From NCBI GenBank assembly GCA_030849465.1, contig JARVLF010000006.1, positions 558,001-622,000 on the forward strand: a stretch of 64,000 bases of DNA, in the 5' to 3' direction. This document shows positions 1-10,174 of the stretch, one piece after another (positions within the stretch are counted from its first letter, which is position 1; each line of letters begins with the position of its first letter). The position numbers and the translations under genes are program-made. The notes under the pieces were generated by a model that worked only from the letters and a program-made list of their open reading frames with translations, was not told the origin of the DNA and made no database searches. Origin of the DNA: Moesziomyces globuligerus (taxonomy: Eukaryota; Basidiomycota; Ustilaginomycetes; Ustilaginales; Ustilaginaceae).

Positions 1-1091
1 TCTTCTGGCGTGAATACAGTCTCTGTCCATCCCAAAAAGCCCTCACACCATCTAACTTTTCGCTTACCCACCAGCCGGTGGGATCCATTGCCTTGGAGCG
101 GGGTTTGGAAGGATCAGGATCCAGCATCCAAGGTTTGGCCAAGAGCAAAGAGACCTGCAGAGCGTAGACGAAACACGCGGACGGAGTCAGTGGAAAGGCA
201 CGTCAATGTCTGAGTCGAGGTGTGTTTGCGTACCTTGTCATCGGAATCGTCGCGAGCGGAAGCTTTACCGCGTCGAGCACGCTTCGAGGGAGACGCTTGG
301 ATGCTGTCTCGATCGCAGTTGTCCCGATCGTCATCGCTGTCATCTTCGGCAGGTCGAGTTCTATCGCGAATGGCGGATGATTTCGGGTATGTTGGAATTG
401 AGGACGATGGCGTTTGCGAACGAGCTGGCTGAGTGGCGGGAAGAGCCTCGTCCTCGGTCTCGGTTTCCGTATCGCTGTCGTTTGCGGCTTTGGCGCGCTG
501 TGTCGAGACGGACGTCGAGGGCCTACTCGGTCCCGCCTGTGCTTGAGCTTGATTCTGAGACGGAGGCTGTACATTTTGGGGTTCTGTGTTCGTCCGTTGC
601 AAGTTGGCAGTCGACAGCTCTGGTTGGCTTTGCGAGAGCTGACGGAAGTGGTCATCGAGCACGCCTTTTGCGTGCATATGCCTGGTGTGATGACCCTGCG
701 AGGTGGTCCTGCGAAACTTGTTGATCTCCCAGACGGTGCTCTTGGCTTCTTTGGCGAGCGATATGCGCTCTGTTTCGTAAGCATCTCCCAGCACGTCGTT
801 GAGGTGTTGGCAGGTCTTGCGCATCTTGTCTCGTTCCGTGCTGAACTTCCAGGCCGGACATGAGCAAAGGTAGTATCCCTCCGCGAAGCGCTTGAGCACG
901 AAAGACGATGAGGCTGCTCCCGGCTTGGAGATGTGGAAGGACTCGTTGAGAGGAATGCGAGTAAGCGGAGCCACAATCTTGGCGTCGACGCTGGTGCGGT
1001 AACCGTACTGGTCCTGGCGGATCATTTTGGGTATATGCAGGACTGCCGTCTCTGCGTCGATGACCTCGGCCATCGTCACGCTGGTTAACAT
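1..1091 (-). CDS. SWIM zinc-finger / ATP-dependent DNA ligase fusion (3' part outside window)
   Basis: Two exons are visible: 1091-234 and 154 onward past the window edge, with a 79-bp GT-AG intron (233-155) in phase 0. Exon 1 encodes a SWIM-type zinc finger: C76-x-C78 (YLCSCPAW), then C94-x-H96 (TCQHL). A long Ser/Asp/Glu-rich linker with basic patches (SKRARRGK) follows. Exon 2 opens with LLLAKPWMLD, then DPTGWWVSEKLDGVRAFWDG, which holds nucleotidyltransferase motif I (K-x-D-G) of ATP-dependent DNA ligases; the lysine would carry AMP. The spacing resembles small bacterial LigE/Haemophilus-type ligases more than fungal Lig1 or Lig4. The start is the first in-frame ATG (1091); 1070 is an alternative. 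The remaining ligase motifs lie outside the window. A role in DNA repair is inferred, and localisation cannot be judged. Confidence 0.85.
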
Positions 1092-1635
1092 GATGACGCA
1101 AGAGCTTGGTCGCGATGCCGGAGCGGTCGGAGCAGTGGAAGATAGATGGAGGTTGCGATTCGTTTGCTGCGGAGGCAAGCGCGAGATCTCGTCGTTTGCT
1201 GGCTAAATGCGCAGTGGGGCATCGAGTTTGGAAACGCTTCGGGTCGCCCTCAGCTGAGCATTTTGCCGGGCCCCTGCGAACGGGCCGGAATCAGGATTAC
1301 GATTAACTGTGATGATTCAACGGATGATTGAGAGAGAGAGATGGCTGCGCCACCGAGTTCTCTTGACGGTGGCGGGAGACCAGGGGAAAAGGTAGAGAGG
1401 CTGAGAGATTTCTGCGTTGCGCTCCGCATGAACTGGACCCTGAAGCGTGCAGTGACTTGTCGGAATGCTCCGACCGCGACCCTTCTCCGCAGCGCGTTTT
1501 GGTGTTGTACTCTGTCAGAATTCCGCGTTCCGAGGTCTACAGCTTGAGAGTGCATCCGTGCGCGTTTTCTTCCTGCCAGATCCTCCGTCCCCGTTCACAA
1601 ACTACTACCGACTGCACGACCCGCATCTCAACGAA
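1092..1635. other. Divergent intergenic region, ligase / ERG28
   Basis: No credible coding sequence. This 544-bp spacer separates the divergent starts of the ligase fusion and ERG28 and must hold both promoters. It has a short GA repeat near 1330. No clear TATA box was seen. Confidence 0.6.
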
Positions 1636-2424
1636 ATGTCGACAATCAGCGAATGTGAGCGGAAAGAAGGAGTCGCCAATCAAAGCTGCTCAACGTGCAT
1701 CCAAGATTGACATTTGATCCCTTCCTTATCGTCCTTGGTCACCTTGCTTTTCGCAGGGATTCCCGAGGGCATGCTTCCGCGATGGCTGCTCATCGTGGCT
1801 GCAATGGCACACATGAACGGTGCAAACAACTTCCTCAACCACACTTTCAGCGCCAAGGTCTACTCAAATGCAGGCGCGCAGAGTGAGTCTCCTCATCCTG
1901 CTTCGCCCAGGCCCCCGCACTGACACCTCTTGTACTGACCCGCGTTTGCCTCTCCACCCGCTTCCCATCTAGTCACTCCGCTGTCGGCTCGTCTGTTCGG
2001 CGTGTGGAACATCACCTCCGCCATCATCCGTGGCTATGCTGCGTACAACATCCACGACAAGGTGTACGTTGCCGTCGTCCGCCACTACTCTGGCTATTCA
2101 CAGACTCTTGTGCTGACAACCATGCTGCCTTTCCGATCGCTTTTCTGCCCTCTTTCCGCAGTGCGTACGAGCTCTGCATGTGGTCGTTCGTCATTGCCCT
2201 CGTCCACTTCCTCTCCGAGACCTTCGTCTACAAAACCGCCAAGCTCGGGCCCGGCATGATCAGCCCCCTAATCGTTGCATGTAAGTGGTCTAGGCCGTGC
2301 ACTGCCGCCTCGCATCTCAAACGCCGAAGCGGTACTGACCCGCTTTCTCGCATTTTCCGACCGTACCTGATCAGCCTCGAGTCTGGCAACCATGTACCTG
2401 CACTACGGCTACTATGTTCGTTGA
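1636..2424 (+). CDS. ERG28: Ergosterol biosynthesis scaffold protein Erg28
   Basis: Five exons: 1636-1654, 1757-1882, 1973-2063, 2162-2280 and 2375-2424, all with GT-AG borders and consistent phase, giving 134 aa. Erg28 is an ER membrane protein that tethers the sterol C4-demethylation enzymes (Erg25/26/27). The family pattern is clear in order: EGMLPRWLL, TPLSARLFGVW, RGYAAYNIHDK, CMWSFVIALVHFLSE, TAKLGPGMISPLIVA and a C-terminal YLHYGYYVR. The yeast protein is about 148 aa. Hydrophobic helices fall near residues 12-28, 60-75 and 88-108. The first exon is only 19 nt and encodes MSTISE plus one base, so gene finders may miss the start. Five exons in under 800 bp is unusual beside its mostly intronless neighbours. 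Confidence 0.9.
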
Positions 2425-3421
2425 AGCGCGAACAAGAATACGTGCGAGTCTCACGCATCGCATGTTGGCAAGAAACGCCCTCTAGCTCACAAACTTTAAA
2501 CAAAAAGATAACTATAATCCTACATCAGGGTCGAACTTAATCATGCGGCTGAGGTTATCTTCCGTGACCGTGATCACTACCTCGAGCTGCTGGACCTGTT
2601 ACGCAAACTGAACCCGCCTTCTTTTTGGGACGTTTTGTGGGTGACGAGATCTGAAACGACGGTCGCGAGGACTGTAACATGATACACCCGCGCATTGTGT
2701 GAGGTCCTCGGCTTGCAAGCTTGTTCGGCTTGTGTTGGATCCACTTGTGCCCGCTTCAGAGCATGAATGAGGCGAGCCTTCGATGGTCAAGCATACGCGA
2801 AAAGAAGAAAAGAAGAAGAAAAAGAAAAAAGAAAAGAGAGAAAAAGGGCGCTTGACAGCTGCAGTTGTGCGGCTCCCGTGTTTGTGAGCGAAACCGTTCC
2901 CCATCCTTGTACCGCGATACGAGCAGTCTCTTCAGCTGTCCGCGAGATCACGCAGTGTCTTCCCTTGTCCACTAGCTACTTATCCCCCTGAGTGTGCACA
3001 CAAAGGAGCTTGCAGGGCCCGCTGACCGGGATAACAAAGCGTCTTAAGATCCAGCGAGTGCGCTTTTCCCGCGCTTTTCCCGCAAAAAGCAGCACCTTGA
3101 TCGGGAAGCACGCTCTCACCATCTTCTGGCTCACAATCTTTCAACACAAACGCAAAATAAGGAGGCGAGTTCGACGGATGTGAGAGGAATCGATTGAAGC
3201 ACGTCTATGAGAGCATGACAGGGGTCTTGACAAGGTCAGGACATTAAATCGGATCGAAAAGAATGCGGTATAAAGGATGAGGAGGTGAAAGCGAAAGAGG
3301 CGAGCATCGTGAAGCTCAAGCCTGCAAAGTGGAAGAAGAAGGAAGACCCGGCCTTCGTTGACAAGAGGTCAGAGGCCCGGACACTGAAACGGCGAAGACA
3401 ATGTCGAATGGGTCGGCAAGA
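2425..3421. other. Intergenic region, ERG28 / chitin deacetylase (convergent)
   Basis: About 1 kb between two convergent stop codons with no recognisable gene. It contains a 50-nt uninterrupted purine run (2799-2848). Short ORFs on both strands have no family features. Confidence 0.6.
2799..2848 (+). repeat. Homopurine tract (50 nt of A/G)
   Basis: Every base from 2799 to 2848 on the plus strand is A or G, built from AAG, AAAG and AAAAG units. It lies in the 3' intergenic space of ERG28. Confidence 0.85.
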
Positions 3422-4333
3422 TCACTTGCCACCCGGGGAGGGCTTGCCGTCGCAGGTCCACGAGCCGTCTCGGTTGCCGTAGCTTCCGACGACCTTGTAG
3501 GGGTTGTAGCGAAGCGTCGTGGCAGTGGTCTCACTTCCCCTGTAGCCGTTCTGACGAACAATGTTCACGGCCTGGGGGATGACGGTGTCGACGGTGCCCT
3601 GGACGGTCTCGTGGTTCAGGACGATGGCATGCTTGGGAGCCCTCAGGTTCCTGTATACATTGAGACCGGCCTCGACACCATCCCCATTCGCATCGCCTGT
3701 GTCCTCGTTCCAACCAATTACGACGAGGCCCCACCTGTCGTTGAGGTACTGAACCTGGTCGGGGCGGATGTTGCCATAGGGGGCGCGGAAGCAAGCAGGG
3801 ACGACACCGAGGATCTTCCAGAGGGCGTCCTCGACGAGCTGGACCTGCCTGTCGAGCTCCTCGTTGTTGAGCGTGCTGATGTCGGGGTGCGACCAGGAGT
3901 GCGAGCAGATCTCGTGGCCCTGCTCGTAGGTGTTGCGAAGGTTGCGCACCTGCTCATCCTCGTAGATGCAGCGGAAGTTGTTGCCATTGACGAAGAAGGT
4001 CGCCTTCTGGCCTCCGGCGTTGCCGAGCGTGTCGACCAGCTTGCGCTGCCACTGGTACGGTCCATCGTCAAAGGTCATCGAAAGGCAGCTGCCGGTGTTG
4101 CAGCGGGTCTGAACGCCGTTGATCTGAGCGCCTCGCTTGGCAAGCGCAGTCGAAGAGCCCGCGTCGCGCTCAAAGATGGTGTAGTCCTCGGCGGGGAGCG
4201 CGGAAAGCTCACGGCGGACGTTCTCCGAGATGTGGTTGGGGATCGTGCTCATCACAGTGGGCGAGGCGCTGACAGGTGCGAGCAGGCCGGAGCTCAGGGC
4301 CGCACCTAGAGCGACAAAGGAGGAGAAGCGCAT
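3422..4333 (-). CDS. Secreted chitin/polysaccharide deacetylase (NodB/CE4)
   Basis: A single-exon 303-aa protein. Residues 1-23 form a signal peptide ending near VSAS. The NodB domain shows motif 1 TFDDGP (87-92; D89/D90 catalytic base and metal), motif 2 HSWSHPD (145-151; H145 and H149 metal ligands), and motif 3 RAPYG (183-187). It ends in GSWTCDGKPSPGGK rather than a GPI signal, so it is probably soluble. A KR dipeptide at 66-67 lies between the leader and the catalytic domain and could be a Kex2-type cut releasing a propeptide. The enzyme would N-deacetylate chitin or chitin oligomers in the wall, which in plant-associated fungi helps mask chitin. The residues after NGYR depart from the usual family ending. 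A TATA box lies 98 bp upstream. Confidence 0.88.
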   Translation of the reverse strand: MRFSSFVALGAALSSGLLAPVSASPTVMSTIPNHISENVRRELSALPAEDYTIFERDAGSSTALAKRGAQINGVQTRCNTGSCLSMTFDDGPYQWQRKLVDTLGNAGGQKATFFVNGNNFRCIYEDEQVRNLRNTYEQGHEICSHSWSHPDISTLNNEELDRQVQLVEDALWKILGVVPACFRAPYGNIRPDQVQYLNDRWGLVVIGWNEDTGDANGDGVEAGLNVYRNLRAPKHAIVLNHETVQGTVDTVIPQAVNIVRQNGYRGSETTATTLRYNPYKVVGSYGNRDGSWTCDGKPSPGGK

Positions 4334-4430
4334 GATGAGACGAGTTCGTGAAAAGAGGAAGGGGCTAGAGAAGACAGGGATGTAGGGGATGTGGGACGGA
4401 AAGGGGCTGTCTAGCCTCGGAAAGCACTCG

Positions 4431-4437
4431 TATATAT
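4431..4437 (-). promoter_or_regulatory. TATA box of the chitin deacetylase gene
   Basis: On the minus strand the sequence reads GATATATACGAG, 98 bp upstream of the ATG at 4333. This distance suits a fungal TATA box with a short 5' UTR. Confidence 0.6.
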
Positions 4438-5727
4438 CTGCACACCTTCAATGAGAGCGAGCGGGCAGTGGAACAGGGATGGACAAGGAACAGGCGTGGA
4501 CGGAGAGGCAGCGTGGTTCGATGGCAACAGCATGTGGCCCAGCGGTGGAGCACTGCCATTGGGTTGCACTTCTCTGAGGAAACGGTGCTGGGCTTCATCA
4601 AGGAAGTCGGACCTCGTGCTTGCCGCCTTGCCCTGTTCGGCACGACATCCAAACCGATGGGACTGCTACGTCGGGCGCAAGGCGCGGCGTCGTCATAACA
4701 AGGGGAGCAGGAGTGGGATTGCACACTGGTGGGTCAGGATTGAGTGGGATGCGGAAGTGCGAGGGGCTTGATTTTCTTGGGTGCGGGCCTTGGCGTACCT
4801 GGATGTGCAAGCGAGGGCCGGATAGGACGACCGGCGGAAGCAACATGTTCCACGATGGAAGCTCTGCTGGCCGCGTTCCAAGCCGGTTCTTCGCTCGGCA
4901 CCGGCCTGGCGTCAAGGAGCGAGGTCGGTTCGCGTTCGGGTGTGATGAGTTCGGGCTGTGTCTCGAGCCCACTTTGCATGTGTGCGCATCGAGTCGCGAC
5001 AGGGCTCCCACAGCCTGCTCATAGATGGCTGGATGTCTTCCCACAGCCTTGGCAGACGTAATCAGTCTTGCCTGCGTAATCTCGCAGATGGCCGTGCACC
5101 GATTCGCCCACCATGCTCAATCATGGCGCCGAAACAATGAAGGGATGGCGTACGACGCGATGCACGGAAGGGGGATCCGGAAGTGGGAGACGTTGGTAGC
5201 GCGACAGACTTCAGGAGGGCAAGGCAGAGGTCAGGGGTGCCAAGGAGCCGTGCCAAGCTACGCAGTGCTTTTGTGTTTCGGCTGGGGCAGCTCGATTGGC
5301 CGAAAAAGAGCCCAAGAACGCGGTTCGCGCCTAAGCGAGGCTCTAGACGAGCCAAATCGGAGGGTGGAGGGCCGGACGTCCGGTCTCGTCCATTTTCCAT
5401 TGTTTGTCGCGCTCAAAGCGACCGACACTTGTTGGAGGAGTAGAGCAGCGTGACTGCATGCTGCAGTGGGACGGCAACTAGGTGAGACGGTGTGAGGTCT
5501 TGGAGCGAGGCTTGCAGGTGGGTTGGATTCTGATTGCACGCTGACGACCCACTTTGACACCGCCGTCTCTCCATGAGGCGTGGGATCGGATCCTTGATTC
5601 CTCAGCGGCAGGGAGGGACTACATGGATGACAGCGATCTGCAGCTGCGGCGTGTGACACTAACTTGTCTTCTGGAGATCTCAGGACGGGCATGGGAGGCG
5701 CATCTCGATGCAGCGTGGGATAAAGTG

Positions 5728-5767
5728 TCCCGCCCTCCTGCCGGCCCCGCTGCCGGGGAGGGCGGGA
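5728..5767. repeat. Perfect 11-bp GC-rich inverted repeat with 18-nt loop
   Basis: The arm TCCCGCCCTCC (5728-5738) is exactly complementary to GGAGGGCGGGA (5757-5767). The 18-nt loop also contains CCGG pairs that could lengthen the hairpin. It lies in a non-coding stretch. Confidence 0.8.
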
Positions 5768-6461
5768 CCGGAAGCATGAGGCCGAGATGTGATATGGCGA
5801 GGCTGCAAGGTGTCGATGAACCTCGCGCGAACGTCGATCCCCCGCCTGTGCTCGAAGCGGCGTAAGACGACAGGCAAACCGCCAACATGCCGGGAGCGTT
5901 CCGCACTCGCAGACAGGTGGATGCAGTCCGCACTTGCAGCCAGCGGAGATGCACGTCGAAATCGGGATCTGTTTGCATCAGAGCGGCGGCGCTGTGGCTG
6001 GATCGGCAACGCGCTTAGGCGACGCAAGGGTCCCGCGACTCCGCACCGCAGTCTCGTTTCCTCGCGTTTGGCCCCTTTCCGCCCAGCTGGCGTCGACGCG
6101 ACTCAAACAACCTCCATCAACCGTCGGCCTGTCAACAGCGACATGTCGCTTTCTTCTTCAACATCTCCAACCGCCACTTGCACACAAGCTGCACAAACAT
6201 GGGTGTCGTCTGCAGACCTTTTGAACGTCGAACACTTCTGAGCGCGTCCACTGTACAGTAGTAGCTGGCTCAAGGCTGCCGGTCCAACACGACTCGGAGG
6301 CAGAGGGCATCGGGATTGATCCGACACCAAGCCTCTCCCGATGCACGCTCTTCCGATCCAGCTCTAGTCATCTCGTCACTCGGCCTTGCCTTTCACACTT
6401 TCCTGATTCCGATCCGTTTGTCACGTCGCTATTGCTGTGGATGCTGGGAAGTGCAAATGTG

Positions 6462-7793
6462 CTAGAGTGATCTGCACTGGCAGAGCGCCTTGATCTCGTC
6501 GGTTCCGCTCTTGCAGCATCCGCCGACGAAGACTCCGCTCCACACGTCCGGGAAGCTCGCGTCGGCACCGCTCGTGATGCGCTTGGCGAGCTTCATCAGG
6601 TTCGAGGCCCACGAGGCCGCCGAGTTGTCGCCTCCGAGCGCGCCGGCGTTCGAGGGCGTGAGCCAGATCTTGCGCACTGCATCGTACACCAGACCGCCGT
6701 CGGGGTACAGGAACAGCAGCGGCTTCTGCAACGCCGCCGCGTGCCTCTTGCGTTCCAGATCGGATCCGCCCTCGCTCGCCGGTCGGTTGAGCGTCGCAAG
6801 CGATGTCGACATGCGCTCGACGAGCTTGGGCAGCAGGTACGGCTTCGTGCAGTTGATGCCGATGCCGGAGATGGGCCATTGCGATTCCTCTCCTTGCACC
6901 TGCGTGTCCGCAACGATCTGGACAAGCCAGTCCATCTCTTCCTGCACAGCACCATCCTGGTCGGCATCGTCGTCATCATCCTCGTCCATGTCCACATCGC
7001 CATCGGTGTCGTTGGCATCGGCGCTCAGTGGTGGCCATGGCAGACGTCGATCGTCGGGGAACGCAAAGCTGATGTAGACGGGCTTCCTGTCGAGCGGGAT
7101 TCCTCGTTGGGCATGGCACTTGACCACGTTCTCCAGTGCGACGCGGAAGGCGAGCGCCTCGTCTGCACGTGGAACCGTCTCCACCGTCAGGACACCGACG
7201 TCTCGCCAACTAGGCTGCGCCATGAAACCTTCGATTCTTCGCTGATGGAATGCTGCCATCTCTTCGATCGATGGTTGGACTTCGCGCTGCGGATCCGACT
7301 CGGGCAGGAAGGTGCGTCGGTAGTCTCCCGTGTATTCCGCTCCGTTGCTGAGCATGCCACCGTAGGGTCCCAGACTGAGGCTGATCACAGGTCGAGCTGG
7401 CGACGCCTGGTGAGCAGAGTTGTTGCTGCCGTTGTACGAGTGCAGCGCCTCGCACGCCAAGTCGACTGCTTTGGCCATGATGCGCGAGGCAGATGCCTCG
7501 TCGTACTGTGCGCGCTCGAACGATTCAAGCGAGGCCTGGTAGGTCGCCGTGCCGATGATGCCCGCGCCCGCTTGCAGGTAGTGGAGGTGCGCATCGTAGA
7601 TGCCCTTCTGGCCCTTGCCGCCGCTCACGTCGTCCTCCTTCTCGTCGAGCAGGCGTGCGCTCCACAGAGGTCCCTTGGACAGGTCAAAGTGCAGTCCGTC
7701 TTCTAGGTACGTTGCCAGTCCTCCGTCCAAAATGCCGATACGCGAAGAGTCGAGCAGCGCTTCGAGCGCGCTCTGGTCGATGGGGGCAGCCAT
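6462..7793 (-). CDS. Homocysteine S-methyltransferase
   Basis: A 443-aa intronless protein that transfers a methyl group from S-methylmethionine or S-adenosylmethionine to homocysteine, making methionine. The N-terminal ILDGGLATYLE is the family's start motif. The middle has THGxY-equivalent strands such as IIGTATYQAS and SLGPYGGMLSNGAEYTG. Zinc-ligand cysteines are visible as GINCTKP and, near the end, GGCCKSG. Between the barrel strands sits an unusual acidic insertion of about 20 residues, mostly Asp (around residues 258-275), that bacterial and yeast Mht1/Sam4 types lack. The protein is longer than the usual ~325 aa because of this and other loops. Cytosolic. It shares a 488-bp divergent promoter with the paraoxonase-like gene. 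Confidence 0.9.
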   Translation of the reverse strand: MAAPIDQSALEALLDSSRIGILDGGLATYLEDGLHFDLSKGPLWSARLLDEKEDDVSGGKGQKGIYDAHLHYLQAGAGIIGTATYQASLESFERAQYDEASASRIMAKAVDLACEALHSYNGSNNSAHQASPARPVISLSLGPYGGMLSNGAEYTGDYRRTFLPESDPQREVQPSIEEMAAFHQRRIEGFMAQPSWRDVGVLTVETVPRADEALAFRVALENVVKCHAQRGIPLDRKPVYISFAFPDDRRLPWPPLSADANDTDGDVDMDEDDDDDADQDGAVQEEMDWLVQIVADTQVQGEESQWPISGIGINCTKPYLLPKLVERMSTSLATLNRPASEGGSDLERKRHAAALQKPLLFLYPDGGLVYDAVRKIWLTPSNAGALGGDNSAASWASNLMKLAKRITSGADASFPDVWSGVFVGGCCKSGTDEIKALCQCRSL

Positions 7794-8281
7794 GGTGTCG
7801 TGTGTCGGTCACGATGGTGGTGAGCGCCAAGCAGAAAATCGTCGCTGCGATCGATTCCTTCTCGCTTCCAAGTTTTCTCTCCCGGTATTTCACCGACAAT
7901 TCTCCGCGTGGTCTCATGCCTCGCTATCTTATCGCTTTTCACCAGATCAACAGTAACATTTCTTTCGATCTTACACATCTCGTATTTTAGCTGGGGTGTT
8001 GGCTTTCGCGCTCGTGCGCACGGTCGAGAGTCATCCGAAGAAGGTGAATTTAGAGCTTCGACGGCTGCTGCGCTCGTGTGGACGTCGTGCCGACGGCAAG
8101 CGCTGCATGCCCTGGGGTCCACCGCTCCCCACTCACCATTCGCCACCGATAGCCCCTGCCGCACAGCGATTGGTCGGCCTGCCGTGCAAAGACGGGGTCC
8201 CGCTACCATCCTTTCAAGGCGGGCTGACAGCTGCGCTGCTTGCCTCCCGTCTCCATTCTCCGCGAGGTCGCCACAGGCATC
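7794..8281. other. Divergent promoter region, methyltransferase / paraoxonase-like
   Basis: A 488-bp spacer between two divergent ATGs. It is AT-richer around 7930-7990 (runs of TTT and ATTTTAG) than the flanking coding sequence. No additional gene seen. Confidence 0.6.
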
Positions 8282-10174
8282 ATGCTGGTGCCGCTCATCG
8301 TGTCCTCGGTGGCCGCGGGCCTTCTCTCGGTCTCGTCCTACTTCCCCTACAAGAGCCACCTCAAGCTGCATGGCGAGCCCCTCGATGTCGGCCGTCTCGC
8401 CTCGGACAACTACCGGCTCAACCTCGAGCACTGTCAGCCCGTCTCGACGAGACTGCCCAACGAGCCAGCGGGTCCTGTCGAGCCGTCGTTCTGCGAAGAT
8501 GTCGTGCTGGACCGCCGCACCGGTGTAGCCTACCTGAGCTGCGACCCGACGCGTCTCACGTGGGATGCACGCGCCGGCATCTTCGAGGACGGCAGTGCGA
8601 GCCTGGCGTCCGAGCATGGCACGCCGGGCATCTGGGCGTGGGACACCAACCGACGCAGTCTGCCGCGCAAGCTCTTCCTCTCCTCGCCGCCGCCCGAATA
8701 CCCGCTGCAAGCCCCCGCGGATCTCCAGTCGACCTTCCACCCGCTCGGCATCGCTGTGACTCCCTCGCACCCGTACTTTGCCGAAGAGGCCGACGAGGGA
8801 AAGGAGCCCAAGCCTGAGCCGCCAGCCAACCTGGTGCTGGTGGCCAACAAGCCGTATGCGGACCGCCCGGGAGTGGTGGACATCTTTGTGCACGATCTCG
8901 ACAAGGTCGGTGGCAAAGATCACACGACGCTGCGTTGGATCAAGCGCGTTCAGGGCGAGGACCTGAGCGGCGTGCAGCTCGACTGGGACACGCACTTCAA
9001 CGTCGATCCCTTCCGGCTTGCCGTGTTCGAGGAGCAGTACTCGGAGCGCATGGACCGTCACTACCCTGACCCTGCGCACATCAAAGAGGACCCAGATCAT
9101 CTCGCCGGGTTCCAGGACGATGACCCGGCGTCGATCGCGGCCAAGTACATTCGCATCCCGAGCTTCTTCATCACTTCGCTGCCGGACCGAACCGCGGACG
9201 CAGCGGCTGCGGATGTGGAACGCTCTTCGGTGTTCTCGGCCGTTTGGCAACCTGTGGCGTCGTATTTGTCGTCTCGGTTCTCGCTCACAGCGGACGCAGT
9301 GTCGCGCAAGATCTTCCTGCACCACTCGTCGATCAACAAGACGCTCACTGTGCGCATGGACGGCGGCGACCCGGAACAGTGGAGTGGCTTCCCGCCTCTC
9401 ATCCAGGCTTGGGACGGCGGCGGAAAGAAGACGGGCTCCAATTCTTCGGCTACGGCACTCTTCATGCCTACGCTCACCTCGGATATGGCCAAGGTGCAGG
9501 AATGGGAGCAGCACTGGGTGCGCGGCGTAGCTGGTGGTATCCGTGAACACCGCATCCACATGACCGAGACTACGGCCGAGGGCAAGGTGAACGACATCGT
9601 GCAGCTCTTCAAGACCTACACACCTTCGTTTGTCAACTTCTTCTCGATGGATCACGAGACGCCCGTACGCGCGCTTGTCGTCGATCAACATGGCCGGAGC
9701 TGGACGGCGGGCAATCCGAATACGCGATCGGTCGAGAGGTGGATTGCAGCCCAGCGCGATGAACGACGACGCCGACTCGGTCTCCCCCTGCCCTCAGGTG
9801 CAAGCCAGGCGCTCTCGAGTTCCGAACGACCACCAAGACCCGCGGCGAGGATCGACCAGACGACGTACGTCTTCCGCCACTTTGGCAGCGTCGTCGCACA
9901 TCCCTGGGAGACGGAGAAGCTGGCGCTCAAAAAGAAGAAGGGCGTCTGGCTCAGGAAGGAATTCCACACCTTCAACGTCTTCAAGAGTCCCGCCGAGTCC
10001 AAGGCCCAGATCGAGGCTCGCAGCGACGACGAGCTGGTGAAGCGCGGTTTCATCCCCACCGTACCCACCGGTTTGGCCATCGACATCCACAAGAAGATGC
10101 TCTACATCTCGGGCGCGTACGAGGAGCGCGGCATCGCCATGTGTGCGCTCCCCGCAGACTGGATCGAGCAGTAA
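8282..10174 (+). CDS. Paraoxonase/arylesterase-like beta-propeller protein, membrane-anchored
   Basis: 630 aa, no intron, start at the first in-frame ATG. Residues 1-21 (MLVPLIVSSVAAGLLSVSSY) form an uncleaved anchor or signal peptide. The rest looks like a calcium-dependent six-bladed propeller of the serum paraoxonase/arylesterase superfamily. Visible elements are HCQPV early, then EDVVLDRRTGVAYLSCD, FHPLGIAVTP followed by LVLVANKPYADRPGVVDIF (compare the paraoxonase NPHGI and VNHP blade), and a C-terminal TGLAIDIHKKMLYISGAYEERGIAMCALP. At 630 aa it is nearly twice the animal enzymes (~355 aa); long insertions around residues 265-480 account for this. Substrate unknown; lactone or ester hydrolysis at the ER or outer membrane face is an inference. 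The family call is moderate because calcium ligands could not be placed one by one. Confidence 0.6.
   Translation: MLVPLIVSSVAAGLLSVSSYFPYKSHLKLHGEPLDVGRLASDNYRLNLEHCQPVSTRLPNEPAGPVEPSFCEDVVLDRRTGVAYLSCDPTRLTWDARAGIFEDGSASLASEHGTPGIWAWDTNRRSLPRKLFLSSPPPEYPLQAPADLQSTFHPLGIAVTPSHPYFAEEADEGKEPKPEPPANLVLVANKPYADRPGVVDIFVHDLDKVGGKDHTTLRWIKRVQGEDLSGVQLDWDTHFNVDPFRLAVFEEQYSERMDRHYPDPAHIKEDPDHLAGFQDDDPASIAAKYIRIPSFFITSLPDRTADAAAADVERSSVFSAVWQPVASYLSSRFSLTADAVSRKIFLHHSSINKTLTVRMDGGDPEQWSGFPPLIQAWDGGGKKTGSNSSATALFMPTLTSDMAKVQEWEQHWVRGVAGGIREHRIHMTETTAEGKVNDIVQLFKTYTPSFVNFFSMDHETPVRALVVDQHGRSWTAGNPNTRSVERWIAAQRDERRRRLGLPLPSGASQALSSSERPPRPAARIDQTTYVFRHFGSVVAHPWETEKLALKKKKGVWLRKEFHTFNVFKSPAESKAQIEARSDDELVKRGFIPTVPTGLAIDIHKKMLYISGAYEERGIAMCALPADWIEQ

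Larger units (their letters stand above)
4334..6461. other. Long gene-poor region (2.1 kb)
   Basis: Upstream of the chitin deacetylase and downstream of the homocysteine methyltransferase. No ORF here shows a domain, signal peptide or plausible splice chain, and no tRNA or rRNA was seen. It contains the TATA box at 4431 and an 11-bp perfect inverted repeat at 5728-5767. It may be an extended promoter or carry a non-coding transcript. Confidence 0.55.

Noticed and set aside
3268..3275. TATAAAG-like sequence near 3270 on the plus strand
   Set aside because: No plus-strand gene begins downstream; it lies in the 3' flank of convergent genes.
3401..4309. 302-codon plus-strand frame over the chitin deacetylase
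   Set aside because: Antisense shadow rich in Val/Ala/Asp; the minus strand carries the NodB motifs and a signal peptide.
5554..6241. Small ORFs in the gene-poor region, including one starting MSLSSSTSPTATC
   Set aside because: No domain, signal peptide or splice evidence; composition matches non-coding flank.
7703..9691. Long minus-strand frame across the methyltransferase start and paraoxonase-like gene
   Set aside because: It begins at a non-ATG codon and overlaps two well-supported genes in other frames; no family similarity is visible.
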